NCBI RefSeq assembly: GCF_001636845.1
Contig: NZ_LITT01000011.1
Location: 248,001 to 312,000 of the forward strand
DNA: 64,000 nucleotides
Direction: 5' to 3'
DNA from: Clostridium ljungdahlii
Lineage (GTDB): Bacteria > Bacillota > Clostridia > Clostridiales > Clostridiaceae
Shown here in pieces: positions 62,570 through 64,000 of the stretch (position 1 is its first letter; every line of letters begins with the position of its first letter). A program made the translations under genes and the position numbers. The notes beneath the pieces are model-generated. The model was not told the origin of the DNA. It worked only from the letters and a program-made list of their open reading frames with translations, and did no database searches.

Positions 62570-64000
62570 TTATACTTTAAATCTTGAAACTATGCCCACT
62601 AATGAGTCAGATTTTTCTTTTGCTTTTTCAGTTAATTCTACAACATGTCCTGCCATTTTAGTTATGTAAGAGGTTTCCCCTGCAATATTTTGAGCCCCAC
62701 TTGCCTGTTCATTTCCACTATCGGATATCTCTTGCATTAGTTTTGATACATTTTGAACTGATACAAGAAGTTCATGAGACGTAGTACTAAACTCTGTTAC
62801 TATGTTATTTACGTCTAAGAAATTCTTACTGGATTCCTCATGAGATTCTACAATTTCATTGTAATCAGGTAGAATCTTTTTATCTATAAATTCCAATATT
62901 TCATAAGCACTAGATGATAAATTATCTACCACCTCTAAGATAGTTTTTGTAACCTCCTGTATTCTATTAACAGTATCTTTAGAATCATCAGAAAGAGTTC
63001 TTATTTCATTTGCTACAACTGCAAAACCCCTACCTGCTTCTCCGGCTCTAGCAGCTTCAATAGATGCATTTAATGCTACTAGATTAGTATCTTCCATAAT
63101 ATCAAGAATTGCTGAGGACAATTCACTAATCTTAGAAACCTCTTTTGATTTCTTAATGGCATCTTCCAAACTTTCTTTTGTGTTTTTGTATATGCTCATT
63201 ATGCTCTCTCTAGATTTCATTGCTTTTTGTTTCATTTTCTGTGATACACTACTCGCATTTGAAACACTTTCAGAACTATATTGTGCCTTTCTCGATATAG
63301 ATTCTGCATCCTTTTCAATTTCCCTTGATATTGCACTTATTTCTTCAGTAGATGCTGCAGTTTCCTCAGTAGTATCTGACAACTGCTCTGTAGTTGCAGA
63401 TATTTCCTCTATACTTTTATTAAGATTCTCCATTTCCACATTAATTTGTTTCATATTTTCAGTTACATTAGAAGATTCTTCTATTATATTCCTAATTATA
63501 TTCCCCTGACTTTCCTGCATGTTCTTTACTGCAACAGCAAGCACACCAGATTCATCTTTCATTTTTAACAACTTTTCAGGTATCGGAATTGTAAAATCAC
63601 CAGATGCCACTATTTTTAAATGCTTTGTAATTACATTTATAGGTTTTGATATAAGTGAAGTAATGAAAAATGCTATTAATACACCTATTAAAACAAAAAT
63701 AATAGTTGTAATTACCTGAAAGATTTGATTTTTTGTAAGGCTTTCCATAACTTCAGATTTGGGTACAGATATTCCCAAGGACCAGTTGGTGCCTTTTACA
63801 GGTGCATATCCTATATATTTTTTTGTTCCATCCCTGTAAGTATATCCATCTGCGCCACTCTTTCCCTCCATCATATAGGTTTCAAATTTCATTAGTTCCT
63901 GTAAGCTTGGATCCTTTTTACTTTTTTCAATTACATTTTCCATTTTACGTACAAGAGATATATCTTTATTTGCTACCGTATGTCCACTTTTACTTATCAT
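62570..64000 (-). CDS. Methyl-accepting chemotaxis protein (5' end outside the window)
   Basis: 476 codons visible; the gene almost certainly begins beyond 64000. The remaining part of a dCache sensor ([25 protein letters not shown]) is followed by a membrane helix (about 96-118), HAMP (about 120-175) and the signalling hairpin with the invariant tip [20 protein letters not shown] (about 313-332). An extracellular ligand is sensed and passed to CheA. Ends just before the broken ADP-ribosylglycohydrolase gene. Confidence 0.92.
   Translation of the reverse strand: MISKSGHTVANKDISLVRKMENVIEKSKKDPSLQELMKFETYMMEGKSGADGYTYRDGTKKYIGYAPVKGTNWSLGISVPKSEVMESLTKNQIFQVITTIIFVLIGVLIAFFITSLISKPINVITKHLKIVASGDFTIPIPEKLLKMKDESGVLAVAVKNMQESQGNIIRNIIEESSNVTENMKQINVEMENLNKSIEEISATTEQLSDTTEETAASTEEISAISREIEKDAESISRKAQYSSESVSNASSVSQKMKQKAMKSRESIMSIYKNTKESLEDAIKKSKEVSKISELSSAILDIMEDTNLVALNASIEAARAGEAGRGFAVVANEIRTLSDDSKDTVNRIQEVTKTILEVVDNLSSSAYEILEFIDKKILPDYNEIVESHEESSKNFLDVNNIVTEFSTTSHELLVSVQNVSKLMQEISDSGNEQASGAQNIAGETSYITKMAGHVVELTEKAKEKSDSLVGIVSRFKV

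Overview
The window reads as chromosome of an AT-rich, strictly anaerobic Clostridium of the acetogen type. Supporting signs are a monofunctional Ni-CO dehydrogenase gene (cooS), a selenocysteine formate dehydrogenase with an in-frame UGA plus a HydN-like ferredoxin, molybdenum-cofactor genes, CWB2 cell-wall modules, EutS/EutP, strong AGGAGG ribosome sites and many rho-independent hairpins. Species is not assigned from sequence alone; the gene set fits the C. ljungdahlii/autoethanogenum/carboxidivorans neighbourhood. No rRNA, tRNA or CRISPR array was recognised.

Layout. 1-12.8 kb: a frameshifted partial gene at the left edge, HAD phosphatase, aldo/keto reductase, peptide-deformylase-like protein, MocR regulator, truncated AraC, MerR, then a UbiD/UbiX/LpdD phenolic-acid decarboxylase operon, a two-receiver protein, an Ogt-AlkD alkylation-repair pair and a DMT exporter. 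13-24 kb: amino-acid permease, cooS with an atypical active-site cysteine set, orphan eutS-eutP, an XdhC/MoeA-like pair for molybdenum hydroxylases and a FIST-GAF-GGDEF sensor. 23-37 kb: DUF362 ferredoxin, DksA/TraR protein, MFS transporter, nitroreductase, two secreted wall proteins, DapB, a BusR-like regulator, and a Yip1-MacA-MacB-permease operon behind a PadR remnant. 37-43.5 kb: a nucleoside catabolic cluster (deoR, cdd, deoC, nupC, deoB, pdp) with two recognisable DeoR operators. 44-47 kb: two SatD-like genes and an IS110-type insertion sequence with a candidate bridge-RNA region. 47-53 kb: moeA divergent from the fdhF operon, a MobB-like protein and a nitroreductase. 53-64 kb: SDR, then a ~7.6 kb transposon-like element and a chemotaxis receptor.

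The most notable object is that ~7.6 kb element (about 54546-62167). It carries a tyrosine recombinase, a second large recombinase-like gene interrupted at a C7 run, a third recombinase interrupted by an in-frame UGA, a coiled-coil protein, a GNAT acetyltransferase and a phased array of four DnaA-box-like 9-mers. It splits an ADP-ribosylglycohydrolase gene whose two halves lie on either side. It resembles Tn554-like or recombinase-in-trio elements but with a different gene set.

Four families of dispersed intergenic repeats are also present. Family B is a structured leader RNA candidate found directly upstream of three genes in the sense orientation (HAD phosphatase, cooS, busR-like), with compensatory stem changes between copies. 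Family D consists of 130-255 bp imperfect palindromes. Families A and C are MITE-like. Starts were moved from the longest open frame where a ribosome site clearly favours an internal codon.
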